A DNA stretch of 14,880 nt from CAHJXF01 sp038240015 (lineage in GTDB: Bacteria; Pseudomonadota; Gammaproteobacteria; Burkholderiales; Burkholderiaceae_D): assembly GCA_038240015.1 (NCBI GenBank), contig JBBSEF010000070.1:1-14880 (forward strand). Direction: 5' to 3'. The notes under the pieces are model-generated. The model saw nothing but the letters and a program-made list of their open reading frames with translations, did no database searches and was not told the DNA's origin. The translations under genes and the position numbers were made by a program. Within the stretch, counting starts at the first letter, position 1. The number at the start of each line of letters is the position of its first letter. This document shows, one piece after another, positions 1 to 7,910 of this stretch.

Positions 1-465
1 CAAGTCGCGCGTCGCCTTGATGCCATTGGTGAAGAGCGATCCACGCAACCCGCGCTCGGTCAAGCGCCGGACGATCGCGACCAGCTCCTCGCGCTTGCGC
101 AGCGTCGGCTCGCCGCCGGAAACCTGCACGTCGGTGCCCGGCCCGTAGTGATCGCAGATCAGGTCGATGCGCCTGAACACCTCCTCGAGCGGGAAGTCCC
201 GCACCGCTTCCGAGCTGTCGCTCAGATAGCACAACGTGCAGTCGAGGTTGCAGCGTTGCGTGATCTCCAGCGATACGCAAGCCGCGGCCCAGCGCCTGCC
301 CGCCATCTGGTTGGAATGCCACTGGCCGCTGTGCTGCATACGCAGGCGCATGTCGGCGATGGGGTCGGGATGCGGCTCGCTCGAAGGCCGCAGGGCGCTG
401 ATCTCGGCCTCGCCCATCAGAGACGATTTCGAAACGCGGCTGAACCATGGGATTTGAGTTTGCAT
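1..465 (-). CDS. Radical SAM enzyme, N-terminal part (runs off the left edge)
   Basis: The reading frame starts at an ATG at 465 and stays open for 155 codons to the edge, so the C-terminal part is missing. It carries the 4Fe-4S cluster motif C72-NLD-C76-TL-C79, preceded by a beta-strand (VSLEITQR), as in the radical SAM barrel. A GGEP motif that contacts SAM lies at residues 118-121, followed by LFTNGI near residues 144-149. The first 55 or so residues are a charged leader with no recognisable domain. The pattern of GGEPT-R followed by TNGI resembles uncharacterised COG1964-like radical SAM proteins, which include the archaeal tetraether synthase Tes, but the substrate cannot be read from this fragment. 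It sits beside hopanoid genes, so a lipid role is possible, though this is inference only. No good ribosome binding site precedes the ATG; an in-frame TTG at 480 is an alternative start. The fold call is sure, the function is not. Confidence 0.85.
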   Translation of the reverse strand, partial: MQTQIPWFSRVSKSSLMGEAEISALRPSSEPHPDPIADMRLRMQHSGQWHSNQMAGRRWAAACVSLEITQRCNLDCTLCYLSDSSEAVRDFPLEEVFRRIDLICDHYGPGTDVQVSGGEPTLRKREELVAIVRRLTERGLRGSLFTNGIKATRDL

Positions 466-606
466 CGGGATTTGCGTCAACTATACGAGTGGCACCGGTC
501 GCATGATGTATGTCGCTAGTTCGAGGCGGTCATTACGCGCTGCGTTGCCTGCATCGACCTTCTTTGGTTGCTCCGGAGCGACGGACACGGTGCGCCGTGC
601 CGCAGA

Positions 607-1254
607 TCAAGCGTCGGATCGACCGCTGCGCAGCGGCCAGCGCGCGAGCGTCACATGACGGGTCCGACCAAGCAGGCTGTGCACGAGGACGAACTCGTGC
701 ACGGTCCAGGCGATCGTCTCGACCACATGCTCGGCGATGCCGCGGTCGTCGTACATCAGGGTCACATGCGGCGTATAGCCCTGCCCCACCCTGCTCCCGA
801 GCCCGGCCTTCTTCATCGCCATGCCAAGCGCCCGTTGAAATGTCATGAGCGCAGCGATTCCATCGTCTCCGCGCAAGACAAGCGGCCGGTTGCGCGGTCC
901 GTCGAAGCTCGCCGCGCGATCAAACGCGACCTCGAACGGCGGCATCGCGACGGCCGAAGCCGCCTCGTCCGCCATGGCGACGACGTCCTGCGGCAGACCT
1001 GTGTAATCGCCGAGATGATGCAAGGTGACGTGGAGACGCTCCCTCGCGAGCGGTCTCCCATGCAATCGATGTTCGTGGCGGAGAAATTCCCCAAGCTCTG
1101 CGATGCGCATTGCTGCGGCCACGTCCGGGAAGATCGCAAAAAACAGCCGGTCAGTGGGCTGCCGCGCGGCATCGAATCCCGCCGATGAGAGTTGATCGAG
1201 CATGCGATCAGCGCAAGAGATCGGGGGAGCGGGAGTTCGACACATCGCCAGCAT
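607..1254 (-). CDS. thpR: RNA 2',3'-cyclic phosphodiesterase (ThpR/LigT, 2H family)
   Basis: This is a 215-residue protein of the 2H phosphoesterase superfamily. These enzymes open 2',3'-cyclic phosphates on RNA ends and were first described as 2'-5' RNA ligases. Both catalytic HxTx motifs are present: HVTL at residues 75-78 (in LHVTLHHLGDY) and HVTL at 163-166 (in YTPHVTLMYDD). The domain begins with RLFFAIFPD at about residue 36, the usual first strand of ThpR. The preceding 35 residues are longer than normal for the family, so the ATG at 1203 (residue 18) is a realistic alternative start. Neither start has a clear Shine-Dalgarno sequence. The gene is divergent from hpnM with only about 76 bp between starts, and no functional link to hopanoids is evident. 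It is probably a cytoplasmic housekeeping RNA enzyme. The family call is secure; the cellular substrate is unknown. Confidence 0.88.
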   Translation of the reverse strand: MLAMCRTPAPPISCADRMLDQLSSAGFDAARQPTDRLFFAIFPDVAAAMRIAELGEFLRHEHRLHGRPLARERLHVTLHHLGDYTGLPQDVVAMADEAASAVAMPPFEVAFDRAASFDGPRNRPLVLRGDDGIAALMTFQRALGMAMKKAGLGSRVGQGYTPHVTLMYDDRGIAEHVVETIAWTVHEFVLVHSLLGRTRHVTLARWPLRSGRSDA

Positions 1255-1330
1255 GCCATCATGCCGAGCCCAACGCCGGCCGCTCCGCGGTCATTTTCGC
1301 GCTTCGAACGAAAGCAAGGACTTTGCACAA

Positions 1331-1960
1331 ATGACGCCTCTACACCGCCGACGTTTTACCACGTCACTGACGCTCAGCATTGCGCTAGCGATCCTGTGCG
1401 GCTCCTCGCATGCTGCCGACATCGATCCGGCGGTGACCCGCATCCGCGGCTTCTACGACGTACTGCTCGAGACCATGAAGCTCGCGCAACGGTTGCCGGT
1501 TCGCGCGCGATACGAAAAGCTCGAGCCTTCTGTGCGGGCCACCTTCGATCTCTCGGCAATGACGCGCATTGCGGTGGGATCCGCATGGACTTCGATTCGC
1601 AGCGAAGATCAACAAGCCCTGCTCGAGCAGTTCGCGCGCCTGACGATCGCCACCTATGCCAACCGCTTCGACGGCTATTCGGGGGAACGATTCGAGGTCG
1701 ACCCCTCGACGGAAGTGCGCGGAGAGAACCGGCTCGTGCACAGCACGCTGGTGCGAGCCAAAGGAGAACCGATCCAGCTGAACTATCTGGTTCATTCAAC
1801 CGGCGATGGCTGGAAAGCGATCGACGTCTATTTGAGCGGGACCATCAGCGAGCTCGCCACGCGACGCTCGGAATTCAGTACGTTATTGCGTGCGGGAGGC
1901 CCCAGCACGCTGATCGATAGTCTGCGACAGCGCACCGACAAGTTGCTGCAACCCGGTTGA
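1331..1960 (+). CDS. hpnM: HpnM, hopanoid-associated MlaC/Ttg2D-like periplasmic lipid carrier
   Basis: The protein has 209 residues. It opens with a signal peptide: the basic stretch HRRR, a hydrophobic core (LTLSIALAIL) and a probable cleavage site at SHA-A near residue 29. The rest matches the MlaC/Ttg2D fold, with RIRGFYDVLLETMK, FDLSAMTRIAVGSAW, RLTIATYANRFDGYSGERF and the closing VYLSGTISELATRRSEF segment typical of HpnM. MlaC proteins ferry a lipid across the periplasm between outer- and inner-membrane partners, and HpnM is the version found in hopanoid loci. The ATG at 1331 was chosen because it places the signal peptide at the N-terminus and has AAGGA about 10 bases upstream; the frame is open further upstream without family similarity. 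The gene faces the mlaA gene tail to tail with about 29 bp between, and hpnN follows, forming a lipid-transport neighbourhood. The cargo has not been proven and is inferred from context. Confidence 0.9.
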   Translation: MTPLHRRRFTTSLTLSIALAILCGSSHAADIDPAVTRIRGFYDVLLETMKLAQRLPVRARYEKLEPSVRATFDLSAMTRIAVGSAWTSIRSEDQQALLEQFARLTIATYANRFDGYSGERFEVDPSTEVRGENRLVHSTLVRAKGEPIQLNYLVHSTGDGWKAIDVYLSGTISELATRRSEFSTLLRAGGPSTLIDSLRQRTDKLLQPG

Positions 1961-1989
1961 GGCGTTGCGAGGTTCGATGGAGGGGACTT

Positions 1990-2829
1990 CTATGGAGACT
2001 TCGGCGTGGATTGCCCGTGCTTCGCACCATCGGCCTCGCGAACTTTCGCGCCGGGGTCGGACAATTCTTCTTCCGGCATCCCGACTCTTGCTTCCCTCAG
2101 CGTCGCTCGGCGGTGCTGCCGCGAAACACTACGCAGGTACGCATAGAAATCCAGCGAACTCTCTTCGAGAGCATCGAGCGTTTCGATGTTGCGCGAACGC
2201 AGATCGATGCCGTCGATGATGCCCACGGCGAGGCCGAGCTCGCGTCGCGTCGCGGGCGAGCCGACGTGACCAATAGGCGAGGCATACATATCCACGCCCA
2301 ACCCGACGGCGTCGCGAAAGTTGGACGGACCAAAGAACGGCAGCACGAGATAGGCGCCATCCTCCAGGCCCCACGCGTAGAGGGTCTGTCCGAAGTCGCC
2401 GGACTGTCTGACCAAACCCAATTCAGTCGCCCGATCGAAGAGCCCTGCCAGACCGAGCGTCGAGTTGATCAGAAAGCGCCGCCCGCTGGTACCGGCGGCG
2501 CCGCCCCGGCCTTGGAGCAGATCGTTGGCGAAGACCAGTGGTTCGTGCAAGTTGTCGACGACCGCCCGCACCCGATCTCGAACGAACTCGGGCAGGACCG
2601 AACGATATCCTTTGGCCACGGGTTTGATGACGGCGCGGTCGAGCGCCATGTTAAATGCGAACACGTCCCGGTTGAGCGACTCCATCGGATCGTTCTGCGC
2701 CTCCTCATCGCCGGCGCCGCGGGTGACGGTCGCGCAACCGTGCAGCGCCGGCGCGATTGACAGCGCGATTGACAACGCGATTGGCAGCGCAATCGCTGAC
2801 GCGCACCGTGGGCCTGATCGCGAAAACAT
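1990..2829 (-). CDS. mlaA: MlaA/VacJ-family outer-membrane lipoprotein
   Basis: This is a 279-residue lipoprotein. The signal peptide is long and repetitive (IALPIALSIALSIAPAL) and ends in the lipobox LHGC, with Cys32 as the lipidation site. The mature part shows the MlaA core: DPMESLNRDVFAFNMALDR, a helix with VAKGYRSVLPEFVRDRV, a segment with RFLINSTLGLAGLFD, and LPFFGPSNFRDAVG. MlaA forms a ring in the outer membrane that lets lipids pass from the outer leaflet to MlaC. A strong ribosome binding site (AAGGA at 2836-2840, six bases before the ATG) supports the start. It lies 30 bp downstream of hpnN on the same strand, so the two are probably co-transcribed, and it faces hpnM. The usual MlaFEDB transporter genes are absent from this window, so this copy may serve hopanoid rather than phospholipid traffic; that is inference. 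The last 40 residues are charged and likely disordered. Confidence 0.92.
   Translation of the reverse strand: MFSRSGPRCASAIALPIALSIALSIAPALHGCATVTRGAGDEEAQNDPMESLNRDVFAFNMALDRAVIKPVAKGYRSVLPEFVRDRVRAVVDNLHEPLVFANDLLQGRGGAAGTSGRRFLINSTLGLAGLFDRATELGLVRQSGDFGQTLYAWGLEDGAYLVLPFFGPSNFRDAVGLGVDMYASPIGHVGSPATRRELGLAVGIIDGIDLRSRNIETLDALEESSLDFYAYLRSVSRQHRRATLREARVGMPEEELSDPGAKVREADGAKHGQSTPKSP
2751..2798. repeat. 12-bp tandem repeat inside the mlaA signal-peptide coding region
   Basis: Four adjacent 12-base units lie here. Two are identical (GCGCGATTGACA), one differs at two positions, and one is degenerate. On the minus strand each unit encodes four residues of the I-A-L-S/P type, building the hydrophobic core of the lipoprotein signal peptide. 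Gain or loss of a unit would keep the frame and change the core by four residues. Confidence 0.75.
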
Positions 2830-2859
2830 CCTGCATCCTTTCCGGGGACGACTACGCTT

Positions 2860-5469
2860 CTATACGGAGCGATGCGCGGGTCCAAGAAGCGCCGGCAACA
2901 CCAACAGCGCGGCGGCCAGCGTGCATGCGAGTGACAGCGCCAACAGCTTGCCCATGCTGGCCGTTCCGGGATGACTCGACAGCCACAAGCTGCCAAATGC
3001 GGTCGCGGTGGTCAATGCGCTGAAGAGCACGGCGCGGGCCAGGCTAGTCTGCAGCAAGTTGTGCGCGCCGTGGCGCCACGCGATCACGAAGTAGATGTTG
3101 AATGCGACGCCGATTCCGAATAGAAGCGGCAACGCGATGATGTTCTCGTAGTTGAGCGGGATATTCAGCAGCACGCAAAAACCCAACGTCACCAGACCAC
3201 CCAGCAACAGCGACGCCAGGGTGATCAGCACGTCACGAGCGCGCCGCAGGACCAGGACCAGCAGTGCGGCGATGGCCAGCAATGCCCACACACCTGCCTG
3301 GATGAATGCGCGCACGATGGTCCGCGCCGATTCCTGAATCGACACCGGCGTACCGGTGGCCTCGGGCGCGATCCTGCGCACCGCGGCGATGAAGCGCCTC
3401 GAAGATTCATCCTCATTCGCATCCGCCCGGATCGAGCGCTCCTGGTCGACAGCCTCTCGCGGGAAAATCTCGATCCGCGCGCGCCCGTCATGCGCCACCC
3501 AGTCCTCGACCAAATCGGCGGGCAACGTGCTCACCGATACGGGCGCAGCCCGCAGAGCGGCGCGCAACTGTGTGAGCGTGGTTTGCAAGCCGGGTATCAA
3601 CGCATCCTGCAGCGCTTGACGTCGCAACGCCGGCCCGTCCGCGAGTTGGTCCAACACGCGTGCGAGACGCGTTGCATCCGCCGCTGCGCCGCTTGCCGAA
3701 TTCTGCGTTGCCGCTTGCTGCAAGGCGCGCGCGCTCTCACGCATCGCCCGCGCATTTTCGTCGTCACCTGGTGCGGGCTTGATGATCGTCGGGTTGAGGG
3801 TCGGCTCCAGCAACAATGCGGCGTCGGCGATGAGCGCGAGCTTCGCCTCCTGATTCTCGGGTACGAAACTCGCCAGCGTCAGCACCTGCGACACCTCCGG
3901 TAGCGCAGACAGTCTGTCTCCCATCGCCGTTGCCGCGTCGAGCGACGGCGCAAGTACGTCGATCGTGTTGGGAGTCGTGCGCGGATCGCCGGCGAGATCA
4001 ATCAGCGTTGCCACCGCTTCGCTCTTGCTGCTGCGCAAGTGCAGCGGATTGAAATCGAACCGAAGAAAGGGCAGCGACGCGAGACTCACCACGGCGGCAG
4101 CGGATGCGCCGATCAGCACGCCTCTTCGATGCGATCCGAGATAACGATCGACGCCCGCGAGCGCACCGAGTTCCATTCCCCCTCGCATGCCGCGAACGCG
4201 AAAAAGCTTCAGCAACGCAGGCAGCAGCGTGATGCTCGCCAGGAATGCGATCAGCATGCCGATACCCGCGATGACGCCAAGCTCCGATACGCCTCGGTAT
4301 TCGGTGGGCTCGAACGCGAAGAAGCCCGCTGCAATGGCTGTTGCCGCCAACGCGAGCGACATGCCGACCTCGAGGGCGGCTCTGCGCAGCGCCATCGCAC
4401 GATCGCTCTCGAGATGCGCATTGGCGCGATATGACACCGCGTACTGAATTCCGAAATCCACACCCAGGCCCACGAACAGCACGGCAAAAGCCACCGAGAT
4501 CAAGTTGAAGACTCCGTAGATCAGAAGGCCCAGAGCCGCGGTGAGCACCAGGCCCACGATCAGGCTCGCCACAATGGCGATCGTGGCGCGGACCGATCGC
4601 ACTGCGAGCCACAGCATAGCGAGCAGCGCGAACAACATCACCGAGGCATTGAATCCGGCGTGGTCTTGCAGGGTTGCGAACTCCTCATCGGCCATGGGCA
4701 CGTTGCCCGTCAGGCGAACCCTGACCCCATGCTCCGGATCCAGACCTGCTGCATGTGCGGCATCGCGGATCAAATGCGTCGCGCGTTCCCCCGGCTGCAG
4801 CGCGGTGAAATCGAGGATGGGTTGCGCCAGGATGAAACGCCGAAGCTCACGAGGATCCGATGCGCGTCCCCCCAGCATCGCGCGCCACGACAGCGGCGTT
4901 GCATGATCGCTCCTTACACTCTCGAGCGTTGCCGCGAGCGCCGACAATCCGGGCCCGAGCGCATCGAGCGTAGTCTCCCCGTGTTGCACGCCTGAAAGCG
5001 CAAGTTGCAGCGTGCTCATCAACCCGCGAACACTGGGGTCGGCCGCGAGCGTGCCGAGCACCGGTTGCGCAGCGACCAGTTGCTCGGTGGTTCGCGAAAG
5101 CTCGTCGGTGTCGAGGAACAGCAAGCCGTTTCGCTCGAAGAACGGACCGCCATCCGGACGACGCACGTGATGCAGGAGATCGCTGCGGGCGGCCAGGCGC
5201 TCGGTCAGCACGGCGCTGGCGCGTTCGGCAATCTCGGGGGTCGCACCGTCGATCACGATGGCGATCAGGTCGGTACGAAGCGGAAACGCCGCATCGAACA
5301 CCGCTTCGTTCTGACGCCACGCGACGCGAGACGAGATCAGCCTGGCGCTGTCGGTGTCGATCGCGATGTTGTGGACCACATGGAGCAGCGCTGCACATGT
5401 CAGCACACCGGCGATGCTCACGACCACGCGCGGATAGCGCGCGCACGCGGTCGCCGCATCGGCGATCAT
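2860..5469 (-). CDS. hpnN: HpnN, RND-superfamily hopanoid transporter
   Basis: From the ATG at 5469 the protein has 869 residues. It has the RND/MMPL layout: one N-terminal membrane helix (VVVSIAGVLTCAALLHVV), a large periplasmic domain, and a bundle of five helices that includes VGLGVDFGIQYAVSY, a typical RND helix-4 motif. A second periplasmic domain and a final bundle follow, with LPLLFGIGVAFNIYFVIAWRHG and a C-terminal LACTLAAALLVLPALLGP. HpnN moves hopanoids from the inner to the outer membrane. The frame extends to a TTG at 5532, adding 21 residues. The ATG was preferred because known HpnN proteins have only about 15 residues before the first helix; neither start has a clear ribosome binding site. 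mlaA follows 30 bp downstream on the same strand. The gene is divergent from ispH. No frameshift or missing segment was seen. Confidence 0.93.
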   Translation of the reverse strand: MIADAATACARYPRVVVSIAGVLTCAALLHVVHNIAIDTDSARLISSRVAWRQNEAVFDAAFPLRTDLIAIVIDGATPEIAERASAVLTERLAARSDLLHHVRRPDGGPFFERNGLLFLDTDELSRTTEQLVAAQPVLGTLAADPSVRGLMSTLQLALSGVQHGETTLDALGPGLSALAATLESVRSDHATPLSWRAMLGGRASDPRELRRFILAQPILDFTALQPGERATHLIRDAAHAAGLDPEHGVRVRLTGNVPMADEEFATLQDHAGFNASVMLFALLAMLWLAVRSVRATIAIVASLIVGLVLTAALGLLIYGVFNLISVAFAVLFVGLGVDFGIQYAVSYRANAHLESDRAMALRRAALEVGMSLALAATAIAAGFFAFEPTEYRGVSELGVIAGIGMLIAFLASITLLPALLKLFRVRGMRGGMELGALAGVDRYLGSHRRGVLIGASAAAVVSLASLPFLRFDFNPLHLRSSKSEAVATLIDLAGDPRTTPNTIDVLAPSLDAATAMGDRLSALPEVSQVLTLASFVPENQEAKLALIADAALLLEPTLNPTIIKPAPGDDENARAMRESARALQQAATQNSASGAAADATRLARVLDQLADGPALRRQALQDALIPGLQTTLTQLRAALRAAPVSVSTLPADLVEDWVAHDGRARIEIFPREAVDQERSIRADANEDESSRRFIAAVRRIAPEATGTPVSIQESARTIVRAFIQAGVWALLAIAALLVLVLRRARDVLITLASLLLGGLVTLGFCVLLNIPLNYENIIALPLLFGIGVAFNIYFVIAWRHGAHNLLQTSLARAVLFSALTTATAFGSLWLSSHPGTASMGKLLALSLACTLAAALLVLPALLGPAHRSV

Positions 5470-5785
5470 CGTGCGCAGGAAACCTGCGACGTCGCGACCC
5501 GCTTGCGACCGGCTAGGCTTCGCGATGGGCAACCGGCATCCCGATCAAGTAGTGGGTCAAGCGCGGTAACCGGCGCACGGATAACCTGAGTCAAGCGTTG
5601 TAAGAACCCATGCAGCGCCACGACTTCACCTGGCGACCTGCACGCTCGAGATGATAGTGGAGACGAACGCGTCGCGCGTTGCATCCCGTGAACAGCGATG
5701 TCGCCTGGATGGCGCGCAGTGTTGGCGCGGCATATCGACCGAGGTTATGCTGATGTCGGGGCTCGAAAAAGAATAGTGAGGGAAT
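5470..5785. other. Divergent intergenic region between hpnN and ispH
   Basis: This 316-bp stretch separates the two divergent transcription units. It carries a candidate sigma-70 promoter for ispH near its right end and the optional 21-codon N-terminal extension of hpnN from the TTG at 5532. TTGACT and TTGACC hexamers face hpnN on the minus strand within about 5555-5600, but no convincing -10 box accompanies them. No small gene with coding character was found. Confidence 0.6.
5722..5751 (+). promoter_or_regulatory. Candidate sigma-70 promoter for ispH-hpnH
   Basis: The -35 box is TTGGCG (5722-5727, four of six consensus bases) and the -10 box is TATGCT (5746-5751, four of six), with an 18-base spacer. 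It would start transcription near 5758, about 28 bases before the ispH ATG. It was found by eye only. Confidence 0.4.
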
Positions 5786-6748
5786 ATGCAGGTGTTCCTT
5801 GCGGAACCACGCGGCTTCTGTGCGGGCGTCGTGCGTGCAATCGAGATCGTTGAGCGCGCCGTGGAAAAGTACGGAGCGCCCATTCATGTTCGTCACGAGA
5901 TCGTCCACAATCGCCACGTGGTGCAAGCCTTGCAGACCAAAGGGGCTCGCTTCGTCGAAGACGTTGCGCAGATCCCACCGGGCGCCGTAACGATTTTCAG
6001 CGCGCATGGCGTTTCTCGAGCTGTTGAAGAGCAAGCCAGGGTGCGAGGTTTGCCGGTCATCGATGCGACCTGTCCGCTGGTCGCAAAGGTGCACGCGCAA
6101 GCCAGGCGATTTGTCGCTGAAGGACGTGCGCTGATTCTCATCGGCCACGCGGGTCATGCCGAAGTCGAGGGAACGATAGGCCAGGTCGCACAGACCGTTC
6201 ATCTAGTTCAGTCGGTAGTCGACGTCGAGCAACTCTCCATCGCTCCCGACAGCCCCGTTGCCTATGTGACCCAGACGACCTTGAGCGTCGAGGACACGCG
6301 CGCGACGATCGAAGCGCTCAAGCAGCGCTTTGCAAACCTCGCGGGGCCCGAGACCAACGACATCTGCTATGCGACGCAAAATCGTCAAGCCGCGGTCCGC
6401 GAGCTGGCCCTGCGTGTCGATGTGATTCTCGTGGTCGGCGCAAAAAATAGTTCCAACTCGAATCGTTTGACCGAAATCGGTCGGGAGGCCGGAGTGCCCA
6501 GTTATCTGCTCGCCGATGGCGGTGAGCTTGACCCCCGTTGGGTTCAAGGGGCCAACGCGGTGGGCGTCACCGCAGGCGCATCTGCGCCTGAAGCGCAGGT
6601 GCAGGACGTGATCGCCGCTCTTCGAAGGCTGGCACCCGTCGAGGTGACGACCGTGCCAGGCATTCAGGAGAAAGTACAATTCCGTTTGCCGGCGCAATTC
6701 GACGAAGCAGATTTCGTGAGCCCGCGCTCATCACTCAAAACAAATTGA
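5786..6748 (+). CDS. ispH: 4-hydroxy-3-methylbut-2-enyl diphosphate reductase (IspH/LytB)
   Basis: This 320-residue enzyme catalyses the last step of the MEP pathway, reducing HMBPP to IPP and DMAPP with a 4Fe-4S cluster. All three cluster cysteines are present: Cys12 (EPRGFCAGV), Cys96 (DATCPLV) and Cys194 (NDICYATQNRQ). The active-site residues His41 (HEIVHNRHVV), His74 (FSAHGV), His124 and Glu126 (GHAGHAEVEGT) are also there, as is the SSNSNRL diphosphate-binding segment. Length is normal for the family and the N-terminus begins directly at the conserved MQVFLAEPRGFCAGV. A GAGGGA ribosome binding site sits very close to the ATG. hpnH follows after four bases, so the pair is surely one transcript. 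This ties precursor supply to hopanoid formation; a second ispH elsewhere in the genome would be expected if this copy is dedicated to hopanoids. Confidence 0.97.
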   Translation: MQVFLAEPRGFCAGVVRAIEIVERAVEKYGAPIHVRHEIVHNRHVVQALQTKGARFVEDVAQIPPGAVTIFSAHGVSRAVEEQARVRGLPVIDATCPLVAKVHAQARRFVAEGRALILIGHAGHAEVEGTIGQVAQTVHLVQSVVDVEQLSIAPDSPVAYVTQTTLSVEDTRATIEALKQRFANLAGPETNDICYATQNRQAAVRELALRVDVILVVGAKNSSNSNRLTEIGREAGVPSYLLADGGELDPRWVQGANAVGVTAGASAPEAQVQDVIAALRRLAPVEVTTVPGIQEKVQFRLPAQFDEADFVSPRSSLKTN

Positions 6749-6752
6749 ATCC

Positions 6753-7910
6753 ATGGCGATCCCCCTGATCCAGAAAGCATACGTCGGCGCTTATGTCGTT
6801 CGTCAGCAATTGATGCGTAAGAAACGCTATCCGCTCGTGCTCATGCTCGAGCCGCTGTTTCGTTGCAACCTCGCGTGCGCGGGTTGCGGCAAGATCGATT
6901 ATCCCGAGGAGATTCTCGACCAGCGCTTGCCGCTCGAAGATTGCTTGCGTGCTGTCGACGAGTGCGATGCACCGGTGGTGTCGATTGCGGGTGGCGAGCC
7001 GCTGCTCCACAAGGAGATCGATCGCATCGTCGAGGGCATCGTCGCGCGCCGCAAGTTCGTTTACTTGTGCACCAATGCTCTATTGCTCGAGAAACGACTG
7101 CATCTTTTCAAGCCCAGCCCGTTTTTTGTGTGGTCGATCCATCTCGACGGCGATCAAGAGATGCACGACCACTCGGTCTGCCAAGGCGGAGTGTACGAGC
7201 GCGCCGTGAGTGCGATTCGCAAAGCGAAAGCCCTCGGCTTTCGGGTCAACATCAATTGCACGCTGTTCAACGATGCACAGCCTGAGCGTGTCGCGCAATT
7301 CTTCGATGACGTGATGGCGATCGGCATCGACGGCATCACGGTGTCTCCGGGTTACGCCTATGAGCGCGCGCCGGATCAGACGCACTTTCTCAATCGGTCG
7401 CGCACCAAACAATTATTTCGCGACATCTTCAAACGCGGCCGCAATGGGCGCGCATGGTCTTTCAGCCAGTCGGGATTGTTTCTGGATTTTTTGGCCGGCA
7501 ATCGCGACTACCGCTGCACGCCTTGGGGCAATCCGACTCGCACCGTGTTCGGATGGCAGCGCCCGTGCTATCTGCTTGGCGAAGGATACGCACCGAGCTT
7601 TCGCGAACTGATGGACGAGACCGACTGGGATTCCTACGGAACCGGCAACTACGCGAAGTGCGCCGACTGCATGGTGCACAGCGGCTATGAAGCGACCGCC
7701 GTTCAGGACGCGGTGCGCCATCCGCTGCGTGCGCTTGGCGTATCGCTGCGCGGCGTGCGCACCGAAGGCGCGATGGCGAAGGAGATTCCTTTCAAGCACG
7801 AACGTGCGGCGCAATACACGTATTCAGATCACGTACAGAAGAAGCTGATCGAGATCCGCGTAGCCAAGGCGATCCCCCAACAGCCTGCGGCCGCGGCCGA
7901 GATTGCGTAA
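6753..7910 (+). CDS. hpnH: HpnH, radical SAM adenosyl-hopane synthase
   Basis: The protein has 385 residues and is full length. HpnH joins the 5'-deoxyadenosyl radical from SAM to diploptene, giving adenosylhopane, the first step of the C35 hopanoid side chain. The cluster motif is C38-NLA-C42-AG-C45, followed by GGEP at residues 80-83 and the HpnH-typical stretches YLCTNALLLEKRL, WSIHLDGDQEMHD and SPGYAYERAPDQTHFL. A C-terminal cysteine pair (KCADCMVHSGYE) is also conserved in the family. The N-terminus MAIPLIQKAYVGAYVV is characteristic and fixes the ATG. The gene begins four bases after the ispH stop with no clear Shine-Dalgarno of its own, so translational coupling is likely. Its 3' end overlaps the convergent hpnG frame by 87 bp. 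No anomalies were seen in the frame. Confidence 0.97.
   Translation: MAIPLIQKAYVGAYVVRQQLMRKKRYPLVLMLEPLFRCNLACAGCGKIDYPEEILDQRLPLEDCLRAVDECDAPVVSIAGGEPLLHKEIDRIVEGIVARRKFVYLCTNALLLEKRLHLFKPSPFFVWSIHLDGDQEMHDHSVCQGGVYERAVSAIRKAKALGFRVNINCTLFNDAQPERVAQFFDDVMAIGIDGITVSPGYAYERAPDQTHFLNRSRTKQLFRDIFKRGRNGRAWSFSQSGLFLDFLAGNRDYRCTPWGNPTRTVFGWQRPCYLLGEGYAPSFRELMDETDWDSYGTGNYAKCADCMVHSGYEATAVQDAVRHPLRALGVSLRGVRTEGAMAKEIPFKHERAAQYTYSDHVQKKLIEIRVAKAIPQQPAAAAEIA

Noticed and set aside
480..485. TATAGT hexamer upstream of the radical SAM gene as a -10 box
   Set aside because: No acceptable -35 box at the right distance and the transcript would have almost no leader.
568..1188. Long plus-strand frame antisense to thpR, and similar antisense frames across the GC-rich genes
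   Set aside because: Arginine- and histidine-rich low-quality translations typical of the non-coding strand of GC-rich genes; the opposite strand has clear family motifs.
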